A stretch of 64,000 nt of DNA from Brevibacterium zhoupengii (GCF_021117425.1 NZ_CP088298.1:3410001-3474000), one strand, 5' to 3'. Counted from the first letter of the stretch, positions 53,080-61,769 are shown. Numbers and translations are program-made. The notes: generated by a model not told the origin, from the letters alone.

Positions 53080-54653
53080 CATTTGGACCACGGCCGAGGG
53101 ACCGATGGGCTGAGAACATCCCGGCACCGCAGGGACGCACTCGCCCACTCAGGCCCAAACAGGTCACCGTCATCGGCGGCGGCATCGCAGGACTGGCCGC
53201 GGCCACGATCCTGACCGAACACGGCGTCAAGGTCACGGTGATCGAGAAGAACGACCACCTCGGCGGGCGTGTGAGTGCATGGCCGGTCGCGGCCGATCGG
53301 ACCATGAGCCGAGGATTCCACGCCTTCTTCCGGCAGTACTACAACCTGCGCGATCTGCTCAGTCGGGCAGACCCTGAGCTTCACCGTCTGCGTCCCGTCG
53401 ACGACTATCCCCTCACCCACCGCCGAGGCACCACGGACACCTTCGCCTCGATCCCCCGGACTCCCCCGTTCAATCTCCTCGGATTCGTCTGGCAGAGTCC
53501 CACGTTTCCCCTCCGCAAGCTCCTCGACGTCGACATCTCGGCTGCGGTGGAACTCATCGACGTCGAGTTTCCCGCCACCTACCGACGCTACGACGGCGAA
53601 TCCGCGGCCGACTTCCTCAACCGGCTGCGCTTCCCCGACGAAGCCCGACATCTGGCGTTGGAAGTCTTCGCACGCTCGTTCTTCGCCGATCCGCACGATT
53701 TCTCCGCCGGTGAGCTCATCGCCATGTTCCACACCTACTTCACCGGATCGGCGGAAGGGCTGCTCTTCGACGTCCCCAACGATGACTACGACACCGCTCT
53801 CTGGACACCGCTGGCCGACTATCTCACCGAACTCGGTGTGACGATCCACACCGGTGAGAGGGTGGCTTCACTGGAATCCACCTCGGCGGGTTGGACGGTG
53901 TCGACCGGCGGCGGCGAGATCCACGGCGATGCCGTGGTCCTCGCCGCCGACCCTGCGCGAGCTCGTGATCTGCTGAGGGGCAGCCGCGACTCGATCGTGC
54001 GCACCGATCCAGTCGCGCACGGGTGGCTTGAGAACGTCGACTCGCTGACGAACGCACCTGCCTTCGCTGTGCTGCGTCTCTGGCTCGGTGGGCCCGTGGC
54101 CGACCACCGCTCACCGTTCCTGGGCACCAGCGGATATGACCTTCTCGACAATGTCTCGGTGCTCGAACGTTTCGAGGACGGGGCCAGGCAGTGGGCGCAA
54201 TCCCACAACGGCTCGGTCCTGGAACTCCACGCCTACGCGCTCGACATCGACGCTGACCCGTCTGAGCAGGAGAAGGCTGACATCGTGGCCCGCCTGCTCT
54301 CTGACTTACATCAGGTCTACCCCGAAACCGCTCATCTGCCCATCGTGGACCAAGAGCTGCTCATCGAAGCAGACTGCGCGTTGACGGATACCCGTCCCTG
54401 GGATGAGCGACCCGAAGCTGCCACCCCGATTCCGGGATTGGTCATCGCCGGTGATTATGTGCGCTGCGACTTGCCTGTGGCACTCATGGAACGTGCCGCA
54501 ACGACCGGTTACATGGCGGCCAATCATCTGCTCGCCTCGTGGAGGGTCGAGGGGACCGCGCTGTGGTCGCCACCGCGCCGCGGCCTGCTGAGACGCGGGG
54601 TGGTGGGGCGGGTGCGACACAGCGAGAAGGGCCTTACGAGGAGACACCGATGA
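53076..54653 (+). CDS. crtU: Beta-carotene desaturase/methyltransferase (aromatic ring formation)
   Basis: FAD-dependent enzyme (525 aa) that converts beta-ionone rings to aromatic phi rings, giving isorenieratene. Dinucleotide fold TVIGGGIAGLAAATILTEHGVKVTVIEKNDHLGGRVSAW at about 29-67, with SRGFHAFFRQYYNLR following. C-terminal FAD contact GLVIAGDYVRCDLPVALMERAATTGYMAA. ATG overlaps the crtYd stop (ATGA). The basic tail RRGLLRRGVVGRVRH may be membrane-associated. An ATG for a tiny ORF overlaps its stop. Confidence 0.93.
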   Translation: MTFGPRPRDRWAENIPAPQGRTRPLRPKQVTVIGGGIAGLAAATILTEHGVKVTVIEKNDHLGGRVSAWPVAADRTMSRGFHAFFRQYYNLRDLLSRADPELHRLRPVDDYPLTHRRGTTDTFASIPRTPPFNLLGFVWQSPTFPLRKLLDVDISAAVELIDVEFPATYRRYDGESAADFLNRLRFPDEARHLALEVFARSFFADPHDFSAGELIAMFHTYFTGSAEGLLFDVPNDDYDTALWTPLADYLTELGVTIHTGERVASLESTSAGWTVSTGGGEIHGDAVVLAADPARARDLLRGSRDSIVRTDPVAHGWLENVDSLTNAPAFAVLRLWLGGPVADHRSPFLGTSGYDLLDNVSVLERFEDGARQWAQSHNGSVLELHAYALDIDADPSEQEKADIVARLLSDLHQVYPETAHLPIVDQELLIEADCALTDTRPWDERPEAATPIPGLVIAGDYVRCDLPVALMERAATTGYMAANHLLASWRVEGTALWSPPRRGLLRRGVVGRVRHSEKGLTRRHR

Positions 54654-54703
54654 CCGACGACTTTTCACCAACATCATTGCAAATCACAGGGAGAATCTCA
54701 TGA
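54650..54703 (+). CDS. 17-codon ORF bridging crtU and tspO
   Basis: MTDDFSPTSLQITGRIS, starting with ATG 54650 (overlapping the crtU stop as ATGA, with GAGGAGA five bases upstream) and ending TGA at 54701-54703, which overlaps the tspO ATG (54700) as ATGA. Both couplings and the excellent ribosome site suggest it is translated, perhaps mainly to deliver ribosomes to tspO. No known peptide family. Confidence 0.5.
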   Translation: MTDDFSPTSLQITGRIS

Positions 54704-55218
54704 CCGCCGATTGGAAACGCTTCATCATTCCGTCCGCTGTGTGTGCCGGAGCGGCCACGCTCGGGGCACTCGGGACGAAAGTCGATTCCGCCTGGTATAC
54801 GAATCTGAAGAAGCCTGCCTGGCAACCACCGGGCAAGGTGTTCGGCCCCGCATGGACAACCCTGTACTCATTGACAGCATTCGCATCGGGGCGAGCGCTG
54901 AACCGCTTGTCAGACAGTCGGGACCGGCGAGCATATCTGGGTGAGTTGGGCGTCAACATGGCAGTCAATGTGGCATGGAGCTGGCTGTTCTTCTCCGCCC
55001 GTCGCCCGGACGCCTCTCTCCTTGCGTCAGCCGTGTTGGAAGCCTCGACTCTGAGACTGCTGAAGAGGGCCGCCACGGTCGATCGGGTGTCGGCTGCCGC
55101 GCTCGCGCCGTACGCGGCGTGGGTGGGATTCGCAACCGCCCTCAACGCGGAGATCCTCCGTCTCAATCCCGACGAAACGAGCCGGTGCCAGCCCCTCACT
55201 CGAACGAAGAGCGTCTGA
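54700..55218 (+). CDS. tspO: TspO/MBR-family membrane protein
   Basis: 172-residue tryptophan-rich sensory/porphyrin-interacting membrane protein with five predicted helices. The family signature WYTNLKKPAWQPPGKVFGPAWTTLYSL is at about 33-60; MAVNVAWSWLFFSARRPD is helix 3-4. TspO proteins bind tetrapyrroles and modulate pigment and oxidative or photo-stress responses in bacteria. Co-transcription with aromatic carotenoid genes and photolyase fits light/oxygen protection. Coupled to the 17-codon ORF upstream and to phr downstream (TGATG). Confidence 0.9.
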   Translation: MTADWKRFIIPSAVCAGAATLGALGTKVDSAWYTNLKKPAWQPPGKVFGPAWTTLYSLTAFASGRALNRLSDSRDRRAYLGELGVNMAVNVAWSWLFFSARRPDASLLASAVLEASTLRLLKRAATVDRVSAAALAPYAAWVGFATALNAEILRLNPDETSRCQPLTRTKSV

Positions 55219-56711
55219 TGGCCGCTGCCGACGAGTGCCTCACCCTGGTGTGGTTTCGTGACGATCTGCGTGTCAGCGACCATTCGGCGCTTACAGCGGC
55301 GCGTGCCGATGGACGGGTCATCGCGGTGTGGGTCCGTGAGGTCCGCGATGTTGAGGGGCTGGGGCCCAGACCGTTAGGCGGGGCAAGCCGGTGGTGGGCG
55401 CACGAATCGCTGGCAGTTCTCCACCAGGAGCTCGCTGATCTGGGCATTCCACTGCTCTTCGCCGCAGGAGAGGCGGCAGCGATCATTCCGCAGCTGGCCA
55501 GCAGCCTCGGCGTCGATGCGGTCCGGTGGTCGCGCCGCTATGCTCCGGCCTCGCGGACTCTCGACGGCCAGATCAAAACTGTGCTGGACGATCAGGGCTT
55601 CGCAGCCCATTCCCACAGCGGGTCTCTCCTCGTCGAACCCTGGACGGCCGCACCTCAGGGTGGTGACCATTACAAGGTCTTCACCCCGTTCTGGAAGGCC
55701 GTGTCAGGACGCGAGGTCGGTGACGTGCTGCCGACGCCGGAACCACAGTCACCACTGGACCCGGCTCTGGTGGAATCGGCACGCAAATGCACAGCCGTGA
55801 CCGACCTCGACGGACTGGGACTCCTCGACGGTACGGAGACCGGTTCAGGGGACTTCGCTGCAGCCCAGGGGCCACGATGGTGGCAGAACACCATCGCCTG
55901 CCACTGGTCGCCGGGAGCCCGGGCTGCCGGCGAGCAGCTTGAAGATCTGGCGGCGGGCATCAACGGCTACAGCACCACCAGAGATGTGCCCTCGGATGCG
56001 AAGAGCACCTCTCGACTCTCGCCGAGGCTGCGATTCGGAGAACTGTCACCGCGGCAGCTCCTCCACGCCGCACGAACGACGACATCCGTCACTCCAGAAG
56101 ATCGCGCAGCATGGAACCGTCAGCTCTACTGGCGCGAATTCTCCTGGCATCTGACCTATCACTACCCCAACATCGACTACACACCGATCAGAGACGAGTT
56201 CCGACACTTCCCCTACGAAGACGACGATGAGGCTCTGGCCCACTGGAGGTCGGGTACTACCGGCTATCCCCTCGTCGATGCAGGAATGGCACAGCTGTGG
56301 GAGACCGGGTGGATGCACAATCGGGTCCGCATGGTCACGGCGAGCTTTCTCACCAAGAACCTCCTCCAGCATTGGTGGTCAGGCGAGCAATGGTTCTGGG
56401 ACACCCTCGTCGACGCCGATGAAGCCAACAACGCGGTCTCCTGGCAGTGGGTTGCCGGCAGCGGTGCCGACGCGGCTCCCTATTTCCGTGTTTTCAATCC
56501 CGAACGCCAACGCGAACGCTTCGACCCCGACGGTGCTTATATCGACGACTGGCTTCCTTATCCCCCAGACGCCTCGCCCACCCCCATCGTTGGTCTCGCG
56601 GATTCGCGGCAGGCAGCGCTGAGTGCCTACGATCGAATGAAGAACATGTCCGCAGGAGCCGTATCCTCACGGCCTGTGTCCGCAGACGATGACGAGGCGA
56701 GGACGGTTTAG
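55218..56711 (+). CDS. phr: Deoxyribodipyrimidine photolyase
   Basis: Blue-light DNA repair enzyme (497 aa). N-terminal antenna domain starts TLVWFRDDLRVSDHSAL. The C-terminal FAD domain has LSPRLRFGELSPRQ, LYWREFSWHLTYHYP, GYPLVDAGMAQLWETGWMHNRVRM, and the closing WDTLVDADEANNAVSWQWVAGSGADAAPYFRVFNP. Class I CPD type by these motifs. ATG overlaps the tspO stop by one base (TGATG). Photolyase next to crt genes is known for Brevibacterium, and suggests joint light protection. Confidence 0.93.
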   Translation: MAAADECLTLVWFRDDLRVSDHSALTAARADGRVIAVWVREVRDVEGLGPRPLGGASRWWAHESLAVLHQELADLGIPLLFAAGEAAAIIPQLASSLGVDAVRWSRRYAPASRTLDGQIKTVLDDQGFAAHSHSGSLLVEPWTAAPQGGDHYKVFTPFWKAVSGREVGDVLPTPEPQSPLDPALVESARKCTAVTDLDGLGLLDGTETGSGDFAAAQGPRWWQNTIACHWSPGARAAGEQLEDLAAGINGYSTTRDVPSDAKSTSRLSPRLRFGELSPRQLLHAARTTTSVTPEDRAAWNRQLYWREFSWHLTYHYPNIDYTPIRDEFRHFPYEDDDEALAHWRSGTTGYPLVDAGMAQLWETGWMHNRVRMVTASFLTKNLLQHWWSGEQWFWDTLVDADEANNAVSWQWVAGSGADAAPYFRVFNPERQRERFDPDGAYIDDWLPYPPDASPTPIVGLADSRQAALSAYDRMKNMSAGAVSSRPVSADDDEARTV

Positions 56712-56714
56712 AAC

Positions 56715-57509
56715 ATGAGGGTGCTTCTGGCAGGATGCGGTGATCTGGGAACCCGTTTGGGACTGAGGCTGGTGGGCAGCGGGCATGAGGTCGTCGGTGC
56801 GCGCCGCCACCCCGAGCAGCTTCCCGACTCATTCGAAAAACTTGCTGTGGACCTCAGCAACCCCGGTGACCTCACCATCGACGACGTTGATGCAGTGGTG
56901 ATCACGCTGACTCCCGATGACTATTCCGATGCGAGTTACGAGCAGACGTATCGCCGCGGAGTCGAAGGCCTGATCAGCATCCTGGACTCTCAACCCCAAA
57001 GGGTGATCCTCGTGTCCTCGACTCGAGTCCTCGGCAGTGCGTCGCCTGGCGAGACCGCGAATGAGGACACTGTGCCCCGACCTGAGTCGGGCCCTGCCCG
57101 CACTCTCTGGAAGACAGAAGAACTCATTCGTGCCACGTTCCCCTCCGCTTCCATCGTTCGGGCGGCCGGGATCTATGGTCGCGAGGATTCTCGGCTCGTC
57201 GAGGGAGTCCGGTCTGGTCGAGCAGTGAACTATCGCCGGTGGACGAATCGCGTTCACTACCGCGATCTGATCCGAGGCCTGGAAGCTCTCCTGTTCGCCC
57301 CTGACCCGCCGCAGCTGTTGCACGCCGCGGACTCGTGCGCAGTCCAACTGGGCGAGGTCGTCGAATTTCTGGCCTCCGTGCTGGACGTCGCGCCGCCACC
57401 AGATCTGAGAGAAGAGCCCGAGGCAGGGCGACGGATCGAGAACACTCGGTTCCATGACTTCCTCGGATCGCTGGAGTTCCCCACATTCCGCGACGGGTAC
57501 TCGCATTAA
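56715..57509 (+). CDS. NAD-dependent epimerase/dehydratase-type protein
   Basis: Extended-SDR-like protein (264 aa). Rossmann start VLLAGCGDLGTRLGLRLVGSGHEVVGARRHP, the strand VILVSSTRVLG, and SIVRAAGIYGREDSRLVEGV. The Tyr of the classic YxxxK is absent; W-K-T-E occupies that place (ARTLWKTEELIR). It may be an atypical reductase or a non-catalytic NAD sensor. It starts 3 bases after phr, so it is in the operon. Function unknown. Confidence 0.82.
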   Translation: MRVLLAGCGDLGTRLGLRLVGSGHEVVGARRHPEQLPDSFEKLAVDLSNPGDLTIDDVDAVVITLTPDDYSDASYEQTYRRGVEGLISILDSQPQRVILVSSTRVLGSASPGETANEDTVPRPESGPARTLWKTEELIRATFPSASIVRAAGIYGREDSRLVEGVRSGRAVNYRRWTNRVHYRDLIRGLEALLFAPDPPQLLHAADSCAVQLGEVVEFLASVLDVAPPPDLREEPEAGRRIENTRFHDFLGSLEFPTFRDGYSH

Positions 57510-57545
57510 CTGTGCGCTCCCAAGCCAGCGGGCCTAGACTGAGGT

Positions 57546-57716
57546 ATGGCTGAATTCAACACAGGCGATACCGTGACGATCACCGGCGAACCCATGAATG
57601 GCAACACCGGCAAGATCGAGGTCTTCGACGAGGAACGGGGCAAGTACCTCGTTCGAGTCAACGACCTCGCACAGCACTACTACAGCGCAGACGAACTCGA
57701 GCCATTCGAGGGCTGA
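57546..57716 (+). CDS. Small KOW/SH3-like protein
   Basis: 56-residue acidic protein beginning MAEFNTGDTVTITGEP and continuing GNTGKIEVFDEERGKYLVRVNDL, a pattern of short beta strands like KOW or SH3-type RNA/protein-binding domains. 36 bases after the SDR gene, same direction. Its last 37 bases overlap the 3' end of crtI on the other strand. Function unknown; coding nature is supported by the domain pattern and codon use. Confidence 0.65.
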   Translation: MAEFNTGDTVTITGEPMNGNTGKIEVFDEERGKYLVRVNDLAQHYYSADELEPFEG

Positions 57717-59314
57717 GACACCGCCGTTTCGAAGAGGCCATCGTCGATGGGCAGGGGTCCCGGACTTGAGTCCCCTCGAATGCGTTTGAGCACAAGTTCA
57801 GCGCTGATCAGACACATCGGCACTCCGACCCCGGGAGCCGTAGTCGCACCTGCGTAGTAGAGCCCCTCCACCTTTTCGGAGGCATTCTGCGCGCGGAACA
57901 TCGCACTCTGCCGCAGCGTATGTGCGGGTCCGAGCATCCCCCCGAGCCACGAATTGAAGTTGCTGGAGAAGTCTGTCGGCCCCTGTGTCTGCCGAAATCT
58001 GATCCGATCTCTCAGGTCAGGAATCTCGGCCCACCGGGCAACCTGATCAATGGCTCGATCCGCTGCACGTTCAATGCGCGGATCTCCCTGCCCATCACGG
58101 CCACCAGCGCCCATTCCGGCATCAGCCGGCACGGGGATGAGGATGAACAGATTCTCGTGCTCGGGTGGTGCCACGCTGGGGTCGGTGTGGCTGGGTTTGC
58201 ACACATAGGCCGATGCCGGGGAGGAGATCTTCGGTCGAGGGCCGAAGATATCGTCAAAGTTAGTCGACCAGTCGTTCGTGAAGAACAGTGAGTGGTGCGG
58301 AAGCTGTGGGACTTCACCCTCGATTCCGAGAAAGACGAGAATGGCGCCCGGCCCGCTCGTCACCCTCTCCCACCAGCTTTCAGGGAAGCTCCGATCGACA
58401 GACTCCAGGAGCTGAGTCTCCGTGTGGTGGAGATCAGCGGCTGAGACGACGGTGTCACAATGTTGATCGTGATTCCGGCCCTCCTGATCGGTCCAGACGA
58501 TGCCAGTGACTTTTCGGCGTCCGCTGCCTTGTGGTGCGGCAGAGATGTGTTTGATGACCGCATTGGTGTGCACACGGACCCCTGATTCTTCGACGATACG
58601 GGTCAATGCGTCGACGATGGTTCTGAATCCTCCCATCGGGTATTGGACCCCGTCGCTGAGGTCCAAGGCACTCATCAGGTGGTAGATCGCCGGTGCCCTC
58701 CGCGGGTCCGTGCCGAGGAAGATCGCCGGATATTGGAGGATCTGCCTCAGCACGGGATGCCTCACCGAGGTGGAGGAGAAACGCTCAAGAGATGTAGTGA
58801 GCAGACGCACCAAAGTCGGGAGCGCGGTCATGATCTCTGGCCGAAGCATCGACATCGGTGAGGTGAAGGGATTGTAGAGAAAGTAGTCGATCGCCATATT
58901 CTTGGTGCGCTCGGCCGAAGCGAGATATCGGTTCAGAGAACGACTGCTGCCCCACTCGATCCGTTCGAAGACTTCGAGCACTCGTGCTTTGCCCTGCGGA
59001 ATCGTGATCGTCTGCGCTGGTGAGGATGTCGAGGCGGGGCTGAATACGGTGTAGGCCGGGTCGAGTGTGCGCAGATCCAGTTCGGCGGCTGCAGATGTCC
59101 CGACGAGGTTGAAGAAGTGTTCGTAGACCTCCGGCATCAGGTACCAGGACGGCCCGGTGTCAAACCGATAACCGTCGTGTTCGATCGAGCCGATACGACC
59201 GCCGAGAGTCGAGTTCTGCTCGAAGAGGTCGACGGTGTGTCCCTCGCGCGCCAAGAGTGCGGCAGTGGCCAGTCCCGCTGCCCCGCCACCGATGACGCCG
59301 ATGCGCTGCGTCAT
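57680..59314 (-). CDS. crtI: Phytoene desaturase
   Basis: FAD-dependent desaturase (544 aa) taking phytoene to lycopene. N-terminal RIGVIGGGAAGLATAALLAREGHTVDLFEQNSTLGGRIGSIEHDGYRFDTGPSWYLMPEVYE. The bacterial CrtI C-terminal signature YYAGATTAPGVGVPMCLISAELVLKRI is at about 500-527. The ATG overlaps the crtB stop (ATGA), so crtB and crtI are co-translated. Short low-complexity Ser tail. Confidence 0.94.
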   Translation of the reverse strand: MTQRIGVIGGGAAGLATAALLAREGHTVDLFEQNSTLGGRIGSIEHDGYRFDTGPSWYLMPEVYEHFFNLVGTSAAAELDLRTLDPAYTVFSPASTSSPAQTITIPQGKARVLEVFERIEWGSSRSLNRYLASAERTKNMAIDYFLYNPFTSPMSMLRPEIMTALPTLVRLLTTSLERFSSTSVRHPVLRQILQYPAIFLGTDPRRAPAIYHLMSALDLSDGVQYPMGGFRTIVDALTRIVEESGVRVHTNAVIKHISAAPQGSGRRKVTGIVWTDQEGRNHDQHCDTVVSAADLHHTETQLLESVDRSFPESWWERVTSGPGAILVFLGIEGEVPQLPHHSLFFTNDWSTNFDDIFGPRPKISSPASAYVCKPSHTDPSVAPPEHENLFILIPVPADAGMGAGGRDGQGDPRIERAADRAIDQVARWAEIPDLRDRIRFRQTQGPTDFSSNFNSWLGGMLGPAHTLRQSAMFRAQNASEKVEGLYYAGATTAPGVGVPMCLISAELVLKRIRGDSSPGPLPIDDGLFETAVSQPSNGSSSSAL

Positions 59315-60207
59315 GTTCGCCCCTCCCTCGCTGTGGCAAGGATGGCCTGCGAGGCAAGCCGCGCTTTCACCGCATTGGGGATGCGCACGCGCTCCTGATA
59401 CAGGCGATCGACGGGAGTGACGGCGATCCTGTCATTGAGGGCGGCGAAGAGCGCCGCGGCGCTTCTCACCGCCGTCCTGGCGTCCTTCGGCAGCAGGGAG
59501 AACGTGGCCTGAGCGTGAGCGAGCTGCTCTCGGATGATGATCACCCACGCGGTCTTATCAGAATCCGAGAGCCGACTCTCAGTGGTGAGATAGCTGCGAT
59601 GCAGGCGCACACTGTCGTCGGCCAGATCGCGGAGGAAGTTGATGTTCTGAAACGCCGCCCCAAGCTGCCGCGCACCGAACTCCAGCGCCTCAACCTCGGC
59701 GGGGGTGCGGACCTGATCGTTGAGGAAGACATTGAGGCACATGAGGCCGACCACCTCGGCGGAACCGTAGACGTAATCGCGGTGTTCGTCCGCGAGGAGA
59801 CCGCGGACGGGTGCGAGAGATTCACTCGCGGCGCCCAGATCGGCTCGCATCGAGGCGAAGAACGGCTCAATGAGATCAAATGTGATTCCAGTTGTCCTCG
59901 CCGTCTGCGCAAACGCGTGGATGACGAGGTTGTCACTGATGCCGAATCGCAGTGCGCTGCGGGTTGCGGCAGCGAAGTTGTCAAGCAGTTCACGCTGCTC
60001 ACCTGCATCGAGTCCGGCCTCAGCGGCAAGACCATCGACGATCTCATCGGCGATCCTCACGAGGGCGTAGATGTTGCGGATGTGGTGCCGGTGGGTGGGG
60101 CCGAGGAGCCTTGTCGCCAGTCCGAAAGACGTCGAATAGTTCGAAATGACGGCCTCGGCCACCTGCTGGGCCGTGTGGCTGAACAGTTCGTGGGTCTTCG
60201 GTACCAT
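59311..60207 (-). CDS. crtB: Phytoene synthase
   Basis: Condenses two geranylgeranyl diphosphates to phytoene (298 aa). Motifs: substrate-binding SNYSTSFGLATRLL, first Asp motif VRIADEIVDG, GLMCLNVF, and the second Asp motif FQNINFLRDLADDSVRLHRSYL. ATG 60207 is chosen because the frame upstream is non-homologous and because a -10 TAAGCT ends seven bases before it, giving a leaderless start. Preceded by the best operator-like palindrome of the window. First gene of the crtB-crtI unit. Confidence 0.94.
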   Translation of the reverse strand: MVPKTHELFSHTAQQVAEAVISNYSTSFGLATRLLGPTHRHHIRNIYALVRIADEIVDGLAAEAGLDAGEQRELLDNFAAATRSALRFGISDNLVIHAFAQTARTTGITFDLIEPFFASMRADLGAASESLAPVRGLLADEHRDYVYGSAEVVGLMCLNVFLNDQVRTPAEVEALEFGARQLGAAFQNINFLRDLADDSVRLHRSYLTTESRLSDSDKTAWVIIIREQLAHAQATFSLLPKDARTAVRSAAALFAALNDRIAVTPVDRLYQERVRIPNAVKARLASQAILATAREGRT

Positions 60208-60208
60208 G

Positions 60209-60229
60209 TTCGCTAGCTTAGCTAACGAA
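60209..60229. promoter_or_regulatory. Near-perfect palindrome overlapping the crtB promoter (site B)
   Basis: Arms TTCGCTAGCT (60209-60218) and AGCTAACGAA (60220-60229) around a central T, complementary except at one position. It begins one base before the crtB ATG and covers the -10 TAAGCT (60220-60215, minus strand). Its halves recur upstream of idi/marR and of the SDR-DUF2867 gene. Confidence 0.68.
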
Positions 60230-60236
60230 TTTCCTC

Positions 60237-61757
60237 TCAGCGTCGATCGGGGTGAGTTTTTTTCGCCGCCCGGGCAATGTTCTTCGCCATGGCTGGAAAG
60301 ATGAGTCGATGGAATGGTGAGACGAATGCCCAATAGACCCGACCGCGGACACCCTTGGGAATGAAGATCGCTCGCTGCCTGAAGTCGCAGCCGCGACCGG
60401 CAGCGGTGGTGGTGAATTCGAGCCAGGCGCTGCCCGAGACCCGCATCTCCGCTCGCAGGAGGAGTCGATGTTCAGACTCGAGTTCCTCGACCCGCCACCA
60501 GTCGACCGGATCGCCGACCCGAAGCCGATCGGGCAGCCGCCGCCCGCGATTGAGGCCGGCACCTCCCACAATCTTGTCCCAGACTCCGCGCACTCTCCAT
60601 GCCAGCGGCCACGAGTACCATCCGTTTCGCCCGCCGATGCTTTCGATGACGGGCCAGATCTGCTCAGGAGTCAGATCTGGGAAGTGCAGTGTCCGGTCGT
60701 CTGTGAAGACGCGTTCTCCGGCCCATCCGGGGTCATTCGGCAGCGGCTTCGCAGCCTGGTCGAGCCCTCCAGCATCGGCGTCCCAATTGGTGTCGACGGC
60801 CCCTTCGGCTTCGCGCAGCAGAGCCAGACGCACGGACTGCTCAAAGTCGAGCAGACCGTCGGGAGGCGGGGGTATGACAGCGTCGACGTCGCGGTCCTTG
60901 GTCACAGCGTCTTCCTGCAGTGACTGGACGAGCGGCAAAGTCAGTGTGAACGGCAGCGGGGTGACGAGGCCGACCCAGATCCCGGACAGCGTCGGTGCAG
61001 GCAGAGGCAGCGTGAGGACGTGCCGGGGCCTGAGTCCGGCGATCGCAGCGAACCTCTTCATGATCTCGGCGTACTTGAGAACATCATGGGATCCGATGTC
61101 GAAGGCACGATTGACGTCACTGTCGATGTCGACGGCCTTGAGGAGGTAGTAGAGCACATCACGGACCGCCAGGGGTTCAACGTGATTGGTGACCCACCTC
61201 GGCGCCGGCATCAGTCTCAAGGTCAGGGCGAGGTGACGGACCATCTCGAAGGAGGCCGATCCTGAGCCGATGATGATACCCGCCTGGAACGCGACGGCGG
61301 GCACGGGCGAGTCGATGAGAATCCGGCCGACCTCTGCTCGCGAGCGCATGTGCATGGACAGGTCCGCCTTGTCGGGATGGAGTCCTCCGAGGTAGACGAT
61401 GCGTCGAACACCGGCCGCTTCTGCAGCTTCGGCAACCCGCCTGGCAGTTGCAGCCTCCTTCTCTTCGAAGTCGCGTCCCGATCCCATCGAATGGACCAGG
61501 TGGTGGATGACATCAGCTCCGGCTGCCGCTTCGATGAGACCATCCCCATCGTCGAGGTCGACGCGATGGATGTCGACCTCATCGGCCCACGGCACCTGCT
61601 CAAGCTTCTGCGGCGATCTCACTGCGACGCGAACGCGGTGACCGGCCTGCAGAAGGCGAGGGACGAGGCGTCCCCCGATGTAGCCGGTGGCCCCGAGGAC
61701 GAGGACCGTGCGGGGACTGGGTGAGGGGTCAATGGTTTCGAATTGAGATAGTGCCAC
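60237..61757 (-). CDS. SDR-DUF2867 two-domain protein in the carotenoid cluster
   Basis: 506 residues. N-domain (about 17-300): atypical SDR with VLVLGATGYIGGRLVPRLLQAGHRVRVAVRSP, IVYLGGLHP, and the absence of a clear YxxxK. C-domain (about 345-495): DUF2867-type (GWAGERVFTDDRTLHFPDLTPEQIWPVIESIGGRNGWYSWPLAWRVRG, and WRVEELESEHRLLLRAEM), a START-like lipid-binding fold. GTG 61757 lies exactly six bases from a -10 TATGGT, so it is predicted leaderless. crtB follows 29 bases after its stop in the same direction, with the operator between. Role in carotenoid metabolism unknown. Confidence 0.84.
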   Translation of the reverse strand: MALSQFETIDPSPSPRTVLVLGATGYIGGRLVPRLLQAGHRVRVAVRSPQKLEQVPWADEVDIHRVDLDDGDGLIEAAAGADVIHHLVHSMGSGRDFEEKEAATARRVAEAAEAAGVRRIVYLGGLHPDKADLSMHMRSRAEVGRILIDSPVPAVAFQAGIIIGSGSASFEMVRHLALTLRLMPAPRWVTNHVEPLAVRDVLYYLLKAVDIDSDVNRAFDIGSHDVLKYAEIMKRFAAIAGLRPRHVLTLPLPAPTLSGIWVGLVTPLPFTLTLPLVQSLQEDAVTKDRDVDAVIPPPPDGLLDFEQSVRLALLREAEGAVDTNWDADAGGLDQAAKPLPNDPGWAGERVFTDDRTLHFPDLTPEQIWPVIESIGGRNGWYSWPLAWRVRGVWDKIVGGAGLNRGRRLPDRLRVGDPVDWWRVEELESEHRLLLRAEMRVSGSAWLEFTTTAAGRGCDFRQRAIFIPKGVRGRVYWAFVSPFHRLIFPAMAKNIARAAKKTHPDRR

Positions 61758-61763
61758 GTTGTC

Positions 61764-61769
61764 ACCATA
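61764..61769 (-). promoter_or_regulatory. -10 element TATGGT of a leaderless transcript (SDR-DUF2867 gene)
   Basis: TATGGT on the minus strand (61769-61764) with six bases to the GTG at 61757. The same geometry occurs at marR, padR and the XRE-TetR gene in this window. Confidence 0.55.

Noticed and set aside
52938..53849. 303-codon minus-strand frame opposite crtYd/crtU
   Set aside because: Composition artefact of high-GC coding DNA; no supporting motif.
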